A stretch of DNA of 64,000 nt from Filimonas effusa (GCF_004118675.1 NZ_SDHZ01000004.1:62001-126000); one strand, 5' to 3'; positions 45,661 through 55,243 are shown, counted from the first letter of the stretch. Notes: generated by a model from the letters alone, not told the origin. Translations and numbers: made by a program.

Positions 45661-47040
45661 ATGACAAAGCTGGAGCAGATAAAGAAAATTTATTTTATAG
45701 GTATCGGCGGCATTGGAATGAGCGCCCTGGCAAGGTATTTTATGTTCCGCGGCGCAAGGGTAAGTGGTTACGACCGCACGGAGACCCCGCTCACCAAGGC
45801 ATTGGTAGTTGAAGGTATTCCCGTACACTATACTGCCGATATGGAAGCTTTGCCAAAGGATGTTGATGTGGTAGTATATACGCCCGCTATTCCTGCGAGC
45901 CAGGAAGAACTGGTGTATTATCGCGAACACGGCTATGAAGTGGTAAAGCGCAGCGATGTATTGCAATGGATCACTGAAAGTTCTTTTAATATCTGTGTTG
46001 GCGGAACGCACGGCAAAACAACCATCAGCACCATGGTAGCGCATTTGTTGCGCCACAGTGAATTCGGTTGTAATGCTTTCCTGGGTGGTATCTCTGCTAA
46101 TTACCAGACTAATTTCTGGAGCAGTGAAAAGAATACCGCAGTTATTGAAGCCGATGAATACGATCGCAGCTTTCTGAAACTGGTGCCCGATATTGCGGTG
46201 ATCACAGCAATGGATCCCGACCACCTGGATATTTATGGAACACCTGAAGAAGTTGAAAATGCTTTTATACAATTTGCCGGGAAAATAAAACCAGGTGGCT
46301 GTTTGATCAGTAAATATGGATTGTCGAGAGGTGAGGAGCTGAAGGCGCCAAGCCATATCACGTATAGCTTCGACAACAACAACGCCGATGTTTATGTAAC
46401 ATCCCTTCGCGTAGAAGAAGGTGCTTATATCTATAATATAAAAGCCCGCGGCTGGCAGCTTGAAAATATAAAGTTGCTTATGGGTGGGTTACATAATGTA
46501 GAAAACAGTATTGCTGCTATAACAGTTGCGAAACAACTGGGTATAAGTGATGATAAGATCAAAGCAGCAGTAGCTGCTTTCAGAGGGGTTAAGCGCAGAT
46601 TTGAATATTATCTTCCGGAAATGCATCAAACGGCACCGGTATTGATAGATGATTATGCACACCATCCCGAAGAATTGAAGGCATTGATCACAGGTGTGAG
46701 AAGTTTATATGGTTCCCAAAAATGTACTGTAGTATTTCAGCCGCATCTGTTCAGCAGAACAAAGGATCTCGCAAGAGAATTTGCAGAGAGTCTTGATCTT
46801 GCTGATGAAGTAATACTATTACCAATTTATCCCGCACGCGAATTACCGGTGGAAGGTGTTACAAGTAACCTCATCGCAGGATACATGCAACGTGCAGATA
46901 AAAAGTTATTGGCTAAGGAAGAAATGCTCACTTACCTGGCAGAACATAAACCAGGGCTGGTGGTCATGGCAGGTGCAGGAGATATTGATGCGCTGGTATT
47001 ACCGGTGAAGCAGGTACTAATGCAAACAGCTGTTGAATAA
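45661..47040 (+). CDS. murC: UDP-MurNAc: L-alanine ligase
   Basis: A 459-residue cytoplasmic Mur ligase that adds L-Ala, the first peptide residue. Begins with the IYFIGIGGIGMSALA dinucleotide-like fold, P-loop GTHGKTT at 115-121, the VIEADEYDRSFL block and the VKRRFEYYLPE to DDYAHHPEELKAL region that is diagnostic of MurC. Placed between murG and ftsQ with no spacing on either side, so strong translational coupling is likely. Confidence 0.96.
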   Translation: MTKLEQIKKIYFIGIGGIGMSALARYFMFRGARVSGYDRTETPLTKALVVEGIPVHYTADMEALPKDVDVVVYTPAIPASQEELVYYREHGYEVVKRSDVLQWITESSFNICVGGTHGKTTISTMVAHLLRHSEFGCNAFLGGISANYQTNFWSSEKNTAVIEADEYDRSFLKLVPDIAVITAMDPDHLDIYGTPEEVENAFIQFAGKIKPGGCLISKYGLSRGEELKAPSHITYSFDNNNADVYVTSLRVEEGAYIYNIKARGWQLENIKLLMGGLHNVENSIAAITVAKQLGISDDKIKAAVAAFRGVKRRFEYYLPEMHQTAPVLIDDYAHHPEELKALITGVRSLYGSQKCTVVFQPHLFSRTKDLAREFAESLDLADEVILLPIYPARELPVEGVTSNLIAGYMQRADKKLLAKEEMLTYLAEHKPGLVVMAGAGDIDALVLPVKQVLMQTAVE

Positions 47041-48063
47041 ATGAGCTGGAGGAAGAAAATACAAACCATTGCCTGGTGTTTACTGGCGGTAGGCATTATT
47101 GTACTGCTGGTAGCAGCGGCACAAAAAAAGGACAGTCTTCATTGCGCCGATATCCATATCGAGATCGAAGGCGCCGAGGAGCATGTGTTTGTAGATGAAA
47201 AACAGGTATTGCAACTGCTTAATAAGGCAGGCGCTGTAAAAGGAAGGGCAATAGCATCTATTCCGCTGCGAAGCCTGGAACGTACAGTAAGAGCAGATAC
47301 CTGGATTAAAGAAGCGGAATTGTTCTTTGATAATAACCAGGTGCTGCAGGTAAAGATAACAGAGCGTGAGCCGCTGGCAAGGGTGTTTACGCTTCAGGGG
47401 CAATCGTTTTACATCGACAGCAGTGGAACCAGGCTTCCTTTAAGCGACAGGCTTACGGCACGGGTTCCGGTGTTCACCTCCTTTCCAGGTAACAAGGGAA
47501 GGCTGTCTGCTCCTGATAGCGCCGTGTTAAAGGATATCAAGCTGCTGGCGACGACGATAGCAGCGCATCCTTTCTGGATGGAGCTGATATCACAGGTAGA
47601 CATAACGCCGCAACGCACCTATCAGCTGATACCGCAACTGGGTAACCAGGTGATAGAACTGGGGCCGGCAACGGATGTAGAAACAAAATTGAATAAGCTC
47701 TATAGTTTTTATAAACAGGTATGGGCAAAAAATGGATTTGAAAAATATGAAAAGGTAGATGTACAATACGAGGGGCAGATAGTTGCCGTAAGAAAGGGGG
47801 AGGGTAAACCGGTGATAGACTCGGCAACGGCGATGCAGGAATTAACGAACAGTATCATTATGGCAGGAGGAATACCTGCAGCAGATACAATGAAAAAACC
47901 GGCAGTAGTAACAACGCCGCCTCCGGCGCCTAAAACGGCTCAGCAGCCGAAACCAGGCACGGCGGTGAACAGGCAGACACCTAAACCCAAACCGGCAGCG
48001 CCACCCCAAAAAGGTGGCAAGCCTAAAAAACAACCAAGGGCAGTAATGCCTGCGAGACATTAA
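47041..48063 (+). CDS. ftsQ: Cell division protein FtsQ with basic Pro-rich tail
   Basis: A 340-residue bitopic divisome protein: a short cytoplasmic end, one membrane helix (about residues 8-25), then POTRA- and beta-domain sequence (IKEAELFFDNNQVLQVKITE, residues about 80-100, is the conserved core). The last ~65 residues, from about 276, are Pro/Lys/Gln-rich with no acidic residues after residue ~283 and would lie in the periplasm, where they might bind peptidoglycan. Identified by position between murC and ftsA and by the POTRA/FtsQ core. Sequence similarity to characterised FtsQ is modest. Confidence 0.88.
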   Translation: MSWRKKIQTIAWCLLAVGIIVLLVAAAQKKDSLHCADIHIEIEGAEEHVFVDEKQVLQLLNKAGAVKGRAIASIPLRSLERTVRADTWIKEAELFFDNNQVLQVKITEREPLARVFTLQGQSFYIDSSGTRLPLSDRLTARVPVFTSFPGNKGRLSAPDSAVLKDIKLLATTIAAHPFWMELISQVDITPQRTYQLIPQLGNQVIELGPATDVETKLNKLYSFYKQVWAKNGFEKYEKVDVQYEGQIVAVRKGEGKPVIDSATAMQELTNSIIMAGGIPAADTMKKPAVVTTPPPAPKTAQQPKPGTAVNRQTPKPKPAAPPQKGGKPKKQPRAVMPARH

Positions 48064-48120
48064 AAAGGAGACAACAACTATTTCTTGATAAACAACAACA
48101 AACAACTAAAACACGTATCT

Positions 48121-49494
48121 ATGAACCCGAATGAAGCGCCTATCATAGTGGGACTGGACATAGGCACAACTAAGATTGCTGCTATTGCCGGGCGAAAAAA
48201 TGAATATGGCAAGCTCGAGATATTGGGCTTTGGCCGCGCCAACAGCAGTGGCGTACAACATGGCCAGGTACTCAATATCGACCAGACGATCAAAGCTATT
48301 CAACAGGCTTTGACAAACTGTTATGAGAGCAACCCCGACCTGGAGATCAACGAGGTGTACGTGGGTATTGCCGGACATCATATTAAAAGCCTGCAAACGC
48401 GCGGAGATATTGTTCGCCAGGACTCTGAAACAGAGATCGAACGTTGGGAAATTGATCAGCTGATCGATAACCAGCGCAAAACTTTTATTCCTGCCGGTGA
48501 TCAGATCATTGATGTGATCCCACAGGATTTTCATGTCGACAACTTTCAGAACATTAAACACCCGGTAGGTTATAACGGTGTGAAGGTGGGAGCTAACTTC
48601 CATATCATCACCGGCGACAGGAACGCCATCCGTAATATCAACCGGTCTGTGGAAAGAAGTGGTCTTAAAACAAAAGACCTGGTGCTGCAGCCCCTCGCTT
48701 CAGCTTCTGCAGTTATGAGCGAAGTTGATATGGAGGCAGGTGTAGCCATCCTCGACATTGGAGGCGGAACCTCTGATCTGGCTGTTTTTTACGAAGGCAT
48801 CCTGAAACATACAGCGGTGATCCCTTTTGGTGGTGAGAACATCACCAACGATATCCGCATGGGACTGGGTGTGCTGAAGAGCCAGGCAGAAGCCATGAAA
48901 GTACAGTTCGGCAGCGCCTTGTCTGATGAAGCAAAAGCAAATGCATTCATCACCATTCCCGGGTTAAAAGGCATGCCGGCTAAAGAGATAAGCGTTAAAA
49001 ACCTGGCTAATATTATCCAGGCCAGAATGAGCGAAATACTGGACTTTGTTACCTATCACCTGAAGCAGGTAGGATTGGACAGTCGTTCTTTAAACGGTGG
49101 TATCATTTTAACAGGTGGTGGCTCCCAGCTGAAGCATCTCATCCAGTTAACAGAATATGTTACCGGGCTGAATGCGCGCATGGGCTTACCAAATGAGCAT
49201 CTTGCAGTGAACCACATCGATGAACTCAAGAAACCCATGTATGCTACCTGTATCGGTCTTATCCTTAAAGGATACAGCGATTACGAGCATAAGAAAAAAG
49301 AATTTGACAACCGCTTTAAAAAAGTGGATGTACCCGAAAGCCTGAAAAAAGAAGAAGTGGCAGAAACTATTGCTGTAGCTGCCGCTGCTGAAACTGTTGA
49401 CATGAAGAAACGCAGGGGACTTAACTTCTGGGATAAATTCAAAGATGGTATCATCGATTTGTTTAAAGAAGAGGGGGACCATGAAATCCGATAA
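48121..49494 (+). CDS. ftsA: Cell division protein FtsA
   Basis: A 457-residue actin-like ATPase that tethers FtsZ to the membrane. Phosphate-1 motif IVGLDIGTTKIAAIAG at the start, VAILDIGGGTSDLAVFYEG as phosphate-2, and GGIILTGGGSQLKHL for the adenosine site. The C-terminal amphipathic helix (FWDKFKDGIIDLFKEE) is the membrane-targeting sequence. The in-frame TTG at 48085 would add 12 residues and has a possible AAAGGAG 15 bases upstream, but ATG 48121 gives the usual N-terminus. Followed by ftsZ after 48 bases. Confidence 0.96.
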   Translation: MNPNEAPIIVGLDIGTTKIAAIAGRKNEYGKLEILGFGRANSSGVQHGQVLNIDQTIKAIQQALTNCYESNPDLEINEVYVGIAGHHIKSLQTRGDIVRQDSETEIERWEIDQLIDNQRKTFIPAGDQIIDVIPQDFHVDNFQNIKHPVGYNGVKVGANFHIITGDRNAIRNINRSVERSGLKTKDLVLQPLASASAVMSEVDMEAGVAILDIGGGTSDLAVFYEGILKHTAVIPFGGENITNDIRMGLGVLKSQAEAMKVQFGSALSDEAKANAFITIPGLKGMPAKEISVKNLANIIQARMSEILDFVTYHLKQVGLDSRSLNGGIILTGGGSQLKHLIQLTEYVTGLNARMGLPNEHLAVNHIDELKKPMYATCIGLILKGYSDYEHKKKEFDNRFKKVDVPESLKKEEVAETIAVAAAAETVDMKKRRGLNFWDKFKDGIIDLFKEEGDHEIR

Positions 49495-49542
49495 TCATTC
49501 TGAACGTTTAATACTTACTAATCCAAATACAAAATTCCGACT

Positions 49543-51498
49543 ATGATACACTTTGATCTGCCAAAGCAAAAGTCGTCCATCATCAAAGTACTTGGTGTTG
49601 GCGGCGGAGGAAGTAATGCCGTGAACTACATGTTCGCGCAGGACATCGAGGGTGTTGATTTCATTATCTGTAATACAGATGCCAAGGCACTCGAACAAAG
49701 CGCAATTCCAAATAAAATCCAGCTCGGGCCCCATCTTACACAGGGGCTTGGTGCAGGTGCCAACCCTGAAGTGGGCAAGCAGGCGACTGAAGAATCGCTG
49801 GAAGAAATAAAACGCATCCTGGAGGTGAATACCAAAATGGCATTCATTTGCGCAGGTATGGGTGGCGGTACCGGTACCGGTGGTGCACCTATCATTGCAC
49901 AGATCTGCCGCGAGCTGGGTATCCTTACGGTTGGTATTGTTACCACACCTTTCGGATTCGAAGGCCCCCGCAGGCAGCAACAGGCCGAATTGGGTATCAA
50001 ACAGCTGGAACCATATGTAGATACATTGCTGGTGATCAGCAATGATAAACTGAGGATGCAGTACGGCAACCTGAAAATGAAAGAAGCATTTGGCAAGGCT
50101 GATAACGTATTGGCCACAGCTGCCAAATGTATCACTGATATCATCAATAGCCGTGGTCATATCATCGTTGACTTCGCCGACGTTTGCACGGTAATGAAGA
50201 ATGGTGGTGTTGCCATCCTGGGTAGTGCCTTCGTAGAAGGTGAAGACAGGGCGCAGCGTGCTATTGAAGAAGCGCTAAGCTCTCCATTGCTAAATGATAA
50301 TGATATCAGGGGCGCCAAATGGATCCTCATCAATATCAACAGCGCCGAAGGTGAACATGAGTGTACCATGGACGAGCTTGAAGTGATCAATACCCATCTG
50401 CGTATGCAGGCCGGTGAGAACACCGACGTGATTGTAGGTATGGGCTATGATAATGACCTGGACCGCAAAATAGGTATCACACTTATTGCTACAGGTTTCG
50501 AACATAAAGATCCTTTTGAAAGGAGGCCTGCTGTTGCACAACAGGTTGCCCCAAAAGAAGAGAAGATCATTATGACGCTGGATATTGACGGTGCAGAGAA
50601 AAAGCCAACCGCTCAATCACAGCAGTCACTTCCTTTTGAAGAAAAAGATCCTTTTGCTCCCCGCCTGGCCGATACCACTATGCCGCCGGTGATTGTAGAA
50701 CAAAAGCCCGAAGAGATCGCGCCCCTGCCACAACCATCGGCAGATGGCGTATACCGCTTTGAGCTGTCTACCGACATTACTGCCGAAGTAAAGCCACTTC
50801 CGCAGGCGCCGGCACAGCCTGAAGAGCCGACGATGCAATACGTGGAAAAACCCGTAAGCAATGTCTTTACCGGCTTTCTGAGCAAACCTGCCAATATTTA
50901 CTCCGAGCAGCAACGTGCCGCCCAGCAGCCGCCCGTACAGCAACAACAGCCTGTACAGCAGCAACCGGTAGCGCCGCAGCCAGTACAGCAGCCTTATCAG
51001 CCTGTAATGCCTCAGGCGCCTGCGCCACAGCAACCGGTTCAGCAGCAGCCAATGCCACACCAGCATACGTCGCCGCAGCCTCCCGCACAGCAACCGCCGG
51101 TGCAGCAGCCTTTTGCCCAGCAACAGCCTGCCCAGCCCGATCCGCACGCCGAAGAAGGTAATGAATTTCAGCTGGTGATCAAAGAAGACAGTGCGCCTGT
51201 ACAGCCAACAGCGGCTATCACCACCTTCGACATTCATGACGATGAAGAAGACCAGAAAAGAAGAGCAGCAGAGCGTATTCAAAAGCTCCGCCAGCTTTCT
51301 TTCAATATGAATACTTCTGATCCGAACAATGAGTTTGAATCTGTTCCTGCCTATATCAGGCGGAACATGGACCTGTTCGGCAATACACTTACTTCAGTAG
51401 AAAACTTTTATAGTAAATACACTGTAAAAACCGATGATAATAACGAAACGAAAATATCATCACTGAATACGTTTCTGGACGGAAAAAAACCAGATTAA
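49543..51498 (+). CDS. ftsZ: Cell division protein FtsZ with long linker and extended tail
   Basis: A 651-residue tubulin-like GTPase that forms the division ring. GTPase domain about residues 1-330: VGGGGSNAVNYM loop near 14-25, tubulin signature GGGTGTG at 107-113 and an HIIVDFADV synergy-loop region. A variable linker spans about 350-595; its centre (about 455-535) is very rich in Gln and Pro. The conserved C-terminal peptide-like motif VPAYIRRNMDL is at 601-611, and a further 40 residues follow, ending SSLNTFLDGKKPD. It is the last gene of the dcw run, with a terminator 37 bases on. Confidence 0.97.
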   Translation: MIHFDLPKQKSSIIKVLGVGGGGSNAVNYMFAQDIEGVDFIICNTDAKALEQSAIPNKIQLGPHLTQGLGAGANPEVGKQATEESLEEIKRILEVNTKMAFICAGMGGGTGTGGAPIIAQICRELGILTVGIVTTPFGFEGPRRQQQAELGIKQLEPYVDTLLVISNDKLRMQYGNLKMKEAFGKADNVLATAAKCITDIINSRGHIIVDFADVCTVMKNGGVAILGSAFVEGEDRAQRAIEEALSSPLLNDNDIRGAKWILININSAEGEHECTMDELEVINTHLRMQAGENTDVIVGMGYDNDLDRKIGITLIATGFEHKDPFERRPAVAQQVAPKEEKIIMTLDIDGAEKKPTAQSQQSLPFEEKDPFAPRLADTTMPPVIVEQKPEEIAPLPQPSADGVYRFELSTDITAEVKPLPQAPAQPEEPTMQYVEKPVSNVFTGFLSKPANIYSEQQRAAQQPPVQQQQPVQQQPVAPQPVQQPYQPVMPQAPAPQQPVQQQPMPHQHTSPQPPAQQPPVQQPFAQQQPAQPDPHAEEGNEFQLVIKEDSAPVQPTAAITTFDIHDDEEDQKRRAAERIQKLRQLSFNMNTSDPNNEFESVPAYIRRNMDLFGNTLTSVENFYSKYTVKTDDNNETKISSLNTFLDGKKPD

Positions 51499-51534
51499 TC
51501 AGTACCCTTGAGATCGTGTTTTTTAGTTGTTGTT

Positions 51535-51566
51535 CCCTCCCGTTTTGCCGGGAGGGATTTTTTTTA
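51535..51566 (+). terminator. Terminator of the dcw cluster
   Basis: CCCTCCCG 51535-51542 pairs with CGGGAGGG 51549-51556 around a six-base loop, and eight T residues follow from 51558. It closes the mraZ-to-ftsZ run. Confidence 0.93.
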
Positions 51567-51593
51567 TAACATTACCCCCAATCATTTGTTGTA

Positions 51594-52541
51594 ATGGAAA
51601 AGCTAAGTATGCCTACTGTATTAATTACAGGCGGAACGGGCACTGTTGGTAAGAGATTAACGACCATGCTCGTTGCCAAAGGTTACCAGGTAATTGTTCT
51701 TACCCGTAACGTCGCAGCACAAAAACCCCGCACGGGCGTTTCCTATAAAGAATGGAACCTGGAAACAGGTTATATAGATCCTTCTGCCGTAGCAGAAGCC
51801 GATCATATCATTCACCTCGCAGGTGCGGGTGTGGCAGACAGCAAGTGGACCGAAAAGCGTAAAGCTGAAATTGTAAAAAGCCGTACAGAAAGCAGCGCCT
51901 TGTTGGTAAAAGCAGCCCGCCAATCTTCATCCCGTCTCAAAACGGTGGTCAGCGCTTCCGCCATTGGCTGGTATGCTGCCGACAAGCAACGCGTTCAAAC
52001 AGAAGGATTTGAAGAAAACCTTCCCCCCGCACCGGGCTTCCTGGGCGAAACCTGTAAACTATGGGAAGAAAGTGTAGCGCCTTTTGCCGAAATGGGAAAA
52101 CGACTGGTAATACTTCGTACCGGCCTGGTGCTTAGCAACGATGGTGGTGTAATTGCTGAATTTAAAAAGCCGCTGAAGTTTGGAATCGCTACCATTATGG
52201 GTTCAGGAGAACAGGTGATGAGCTGGATCCATATCGGGGACCTTTGCCGCATGTACATCTATGCGTTGGAGAACGAACAGTTGGCTGGTCCTTATAACGC
52301 CGTAGCGCCATCTCCTGCTAGCAGTAAAGCAGTGGTGCTGGCCCTGGCGAAACAATTAAGAAATAAAAGCTTCATAGCAGTACACGTTCCGGCCTTTGTT
52401 CTGAAAGCGATGCTGGGAGAAATGAGTATTGAAGTGCTCAAAAGCGCCACCATCAGCGCCGCGAAAATAAAAGCAGCAGGCTTTCTCTTTCTATACCCCT
52501 CGCTGGTGCCTGCATTGGAAGAGCTGGATAGCGAAGAATAA
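51594..52541 (+). CDS. TIGR01777-family NAD(P)-dependent epimerase/oxidoreductase
   Basis: A 315-residue short-chain dehydrogenase-like protein. The cofactor loop VLITGGTGTVGKRLT is at residues 9-23, HLAGAGVAD near 71, and SASAIGWY near 121; GFLGETCKLWEE and LRTGLVLSNDGG are diagnostic of the TIGR01777 (YfcH/SulA-like) family. The C-terminus is the DUF1731-type segment with LGEMSIEVLKSATIS. An internal ATG at 51609 is a possible shorter start. Reaction and substrate are unknown for the family. Own terminator follows. Confidence 0.9.
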   Translation: MEKLSMPTVLITGGTGTVGKRLTTMLVAKGYQVIVLTRNVAAQKPRTGVSYKEWNLETGYIDPSAVAEADHIIHLAGAGVADSKWTEKRKAEIVKSRTESSALLVKAARQSSSRLKTVVSASAIGWYAADKQRVQTEGFEENLPPAPGFLGETCKLWEESVAPFAEMGKRLVILRTGLVLSNDGGVIAEFKKPLKFGIATIMGSGEQVMSWIHIGDLCRMYIYALENEQLAGPYNAVAPSPASSKAVVLALAKQLRNKSFIAVHVPAFVLKAMLGEMSIEVLKSATISAAKIKAAGFLFLYPSLVPALEELDSEE

Positions 52542-52574
52542 AAAAGCCGGAGAAAAAATAACTCCGGCTTTTTT
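52541..52574. terminator. Bidirectional terminator
   Basis: AAAAAGCCGGAG 52541-52552 pairs with CTCCGGCTTTTT 52562-52573 around a nine-base A-rich loop. T-run on the plus strand and A-run on the left serve the oxidoreductase gene and the minus-strand permease gene. Confidence 0.92.
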
Positions 52575-52579
52575 ATATT

Positions 52580-53383
52580 CTATAGGTCCACTGTTTCGAA
52601 TCGCTTTTTTACAACAAACACATACAGTGCGAGGTATATAAATGCTGCAATCAGTAGATACAAAGTGTCCTGGTATTTGAACATCTGGCTTGTAATAACT
52701 TTTAAGAATGGAAATGGTATCAGGTTGCTCACCGACCGCAGTGGCAGGAAGTCCCCTGCATCGGGCAAGCCAGTTTTGATGAAGAGCCATTGCACTAAAC
52801 GTTCCAGTACAGAGATGTACAGGAACAATATGCCGATAGTGATACCCGACCGTTTGAATAATACCGACATCAGCAATGCAACACTGCCATAGCTAAGTGC
52901 CTGGATGAAAAAATACAACAGGTATTCGGCCTTGTCGAAGCTGAAGGAGGCATTGCCTTCTGCAAAGCCAAATATCAAGACGGTAATAGCTACGATAATA
53001 GTGCTGGCCAGCGCTATTACAACCACATCGGCGATCTTTGCTATCACAAACTCGGTGCGGCTTAAACCGTCGATGACATTCTGACGATGGGTCTTGAAAT
53101 TGAATTCATTGGTTGTTAATATCACAATGAGTAAACAAGGAATAAACAACATAAAGCCGCTTAGCCACGAAACGGTATGCCATACATCGGGAAAGCGGAA
53201 GGGAGGAGCGCCCAGTAACATGGCAGCAGCAGCATCCATGCCTTTAGTACCTGGTTTTGCGACTTGAAATTCATGCACAATAGAATTAAGTCCCACAACA
53301 CTTATCACAAATAACCCGGCAAGTATCCAGAAGGTGCGGTAATTCTTTACTTTAAGCCATTCTATTTTTAACAGTTGCCACAT
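52580..53383 (-). CDS. ABC-2 type transporter permease
   Basis: A 267-residue integral membrane protein with about six membrane helices, the first near residues 19-38. It follows its ATPase gene in the same orientation; together they form an exporter of unknown substrate. Start at 53383 (MWQLLKIEWLKVK) places it 4 bases after the ATPase stop; the in-frame ATG at 53407 would overlap the ATPase gene. The MWQLLKIEW start is the typical beginning of such permeases. Confidence 0.85.
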   Translation of the reverse strand: MWQLLKIEWLKVKNYRTFWILAGLFVISVVGLNSIVHEFQVAKPGTKGMDAAAAMLLGAPPFRFPDVWHTVSWLSGFMLFIPCLLIVILTTNEFNFKTHRQNVIDGLSRTEFVIAKIADVVVIALASTIIVAITVLIFGFAEGNASFSFDKAEYLLYFFIQALSYGSVALLMSVLFKRSGITIGILFLYISVLERLVQWLFIKTGLPDAGDFLPLRSVSNLIPFPFLKVITSQMFKYQDTLYLLIAAFIYLALYVFVVKKRFETVDL

Positions 53384-53387
53384 ATGA

Positions 53388-54281
53388 TCAGGAGTTGGTA
53401 AGTTCAAAGAATTTGGTTTCCAGGCTTTTCCTCTTTAGCTGGAGCTGGTTTAAAACCACCCCCTGTGAAAAGCAATGTTGGTTAATAGCTTCCAGGTTGG
53501 CAGTGCCAATAGGATAGAGCAGCTGTAATGTACCATCCTGCTGTTTTATGTTGTATCCACCTGGTAACAGCCTCAATGCGGCTTCCAGCGCGGAAAGGTT
53601 CGAAGCGCCTGTTACTACGATGTCTTCGTTTACGAGTACTTCGTTAACATGCCCCGCAGTTAACAGCTTTCCTTTTTTCAGGATGGCCACATGGGTACAT
53701 ACTTTTTCCACTTCATCGAGCAGGTGACTGGCCATGATAATGGTTTTGCCTCCGCCTGCCAGCTGCATAATGAGTTGGCGGATCTCGGCAATACCTACCG
53801 GGTCAAGTCCATTGGTAGGCTCGTCAAGAACAAGTATTTCAGGATCGCCAAGTAAGGCCGCGCCAATAGCCAGCCGCTGTTTCATTCCCAATGAAAAGGT
53901 GCTGAATTTGCTGTTCCTGCGTTCATACAGGCCTACCTGCTGAAGTACCGCGTCTATGCGGTCATATCCCGCTCCTTTTATTTCAGCAGCAATGCGCAGG
54001 TTGTGTACTGCCGATAAATAATGATAGAAGTTGGGCGTTTCCAACAATGTACCTATCTGTTTGCGTACCGCTGACGAAGATGTTTGCCCCAGGAAACTAT
54101 AAGTACCTGAAGATGCTTTCAGTACATCTGTTACAATACCCAGTAAGGTTGTCTTGCCGCTTCCGTTAGGGCCCAGGATGCCAAAAACACTGCCGCCGGG
54201 GACAGTGAATGAAACATCGTTCAGCGCCTGCACAGAACCATAAAATTTGGTGATGCCTTGTAAGGCGAGAATATCAGCCAT
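53388..54281 (-). CDS. ABC transporter ATP-binding protein
   Basis: A 297-residue ABC ATPase. Walker A GPNGSGKTTLLG, signature FSLGMKQRLAIGAALLG and Walker B ILVLDEPTNGLDPVG are clear; the C-terminal ~80 residues are the usual ABC-2 regulatory extension. The start at 54281 (MADILALQGITKFYG) fits the family; the longer frame from 54332 adds 17 unlikely residues. Partner permease is directly downstream. Confidence 0.9.
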   Translation of the reverse strand: MADILALQGITKFYGSVQALNDVSFTVPGGSVFGILGPNGSGKTTLLGIVTDVLKASSGTYSFLGQTSSSAVRKQIGTLLETPNFYHYLSAVHNLRIAAEIKGAGYDRIDAVLQQVGLYERRNSKFSTFSLGMKQRLAIGAALLGDPEILVLDEPTNGLDPVGIAEIRQLIMQLAGGGKTIIMASHLLDEVEKVCTHVAILKKGKLLTAGHVNEVLVNEDIVVTGASNLSALEAALRLLPGGYNIKQQDGTLQLLYPIGTANLEAINQHCFSQGVVLNQLQLKRKSLETKFFELTNS

Positions 54282-54352
54282 AAGTTGATTTGCCGGTTTT
54301 AAACGTATTATGGCTAACAATATACAATACAATGAGGGTAATTACCAGAATG

Positions 54353-54390
54353 AAAAAGGACCAACGGCATTTATGACTGCCTGTTGGTCC
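54353..54390 (-). terminator. Terminator of the ECF sigma gene
   Basis: GGACCAACGGCA 54358-54369 pairs with TGCCTGTTGGTCC 54378-54390 (one bulged base). On the minus strand five T residues follow (A-run 54353-54357). Confidence 0.85.
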
Positions 54391-54434
54391 CAAATATTTT
54401 GAAGCCTATGCAAAACAGGGTAACCCCAAACGCA

Positions 54435-55016
54435 TTACAAAGCGATCTGTCTCTCCGTCATCATCCGCCGCAGATTTATCAAACCGTAGCGCATACGTCC
54501 CAATGCAGTGTTGATACTACAATTGGTAGTTGCTGCAATTTCCTTGAAACTCATGTCTCCAAAATGGCGTAATACAATTACTTCTCTCTGTTCTTCCGGT
54601 AACTCCTGCAGCATCCGGTGCACACGATCATGGCTTTGCTGCCTGATGATCTTTTGCTCCTGGTTATCATCCGAAACCAACAGCCATTCAAATACATCAT
54701 TGTTGTCGCTGTCTACAATAGCAGGTAAACGCCTGATCTTGCGGAAATAGTCCACACACAGGTTATGCGCTATCCGCATAGCCCATGGAAGAAACTTTCC
54801 TTCCTCGTTATAACGTTTGCCGCGTATGGTATCGATGATGCGGATAAATGTTTCCTGGAAAAGATCTTCTGCCAGGTATTTGTCCTTTACCAGGTACAAA
54901 ATCGAACTGAACAGTTTATCTTTATAACGTGTGATCAATGCTTCAAAAGCATATTTATCACCTTCATGAAAAGCATGAATAAGTTGCGTGTCAGTATATT
55001 GATTGAACCTTCTCAT
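54435..55016 (-). CDS. ECF-type RNA polymerase sigma factor
   Basis: A 193-residue sigma-70 family protein. Region 2 (about residues 22-92) has DLFQETFIRIIDTI and FLPWAMRIAHNLCVDYFRK. Region 4 (about 128-185) has LPEEQREVIVLRHFGDMSFKEIAATTN and the recognition helix INTALGRMRYGLINLRR. There is no adjacent anti-sigma gene; it appears monocistronic with its own terminator. Such orphan ECF factors are common in Bacteroidota and may respond to a cytoplasmic or unlinked signal. Its own regulon cannot be read from this window. Confidence 0.92.
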   Translation of the reverse strand: MRRFNQYTDTQLIHAFHEGDKYAFEALITRYKDKLFSSILYLVKDKYLAEDLFQETFIRIIDTIRGKRYNEEGKFLPWAMRIAHNLCVDYFRKIRRLPAIVDSDNNDVFEWLLVSDDNQEQKIIRQQSHDRVHRMLQELPEEQREVIVLRHFGDMSFKEIAATTNCSINTALGRMRYGLINLRRMMTERQIAL

Positions 55017-55243
55017 AACGGGGGCCTTTTGGGTTATGACCTGCGTTTTTTAATAATATAAAAAATATCGTGCCTGAGTAAAGGTTCTATCTATACGCAA
55101 ATGAGGTTTAATTGTGAATGCAATGTGAATTTACAATATACACACAAGTTAGCTGCATGGAAAATGTAAAAGATTTGTGAAGAAATTTGAACAAAAAGGC
55201 ATTGTTTTGGTGGCAGTTTATATAAATAGTTTAAATAAACGGA

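Noticed and set aside
50920-51140. Short tandem-like CAGCAGCC/CAACAGCC repeats
   Set aside because: These encode the Gln/Pro-rich linker of FtsZ in frame; not a CRISPR array or a mobile repeat.
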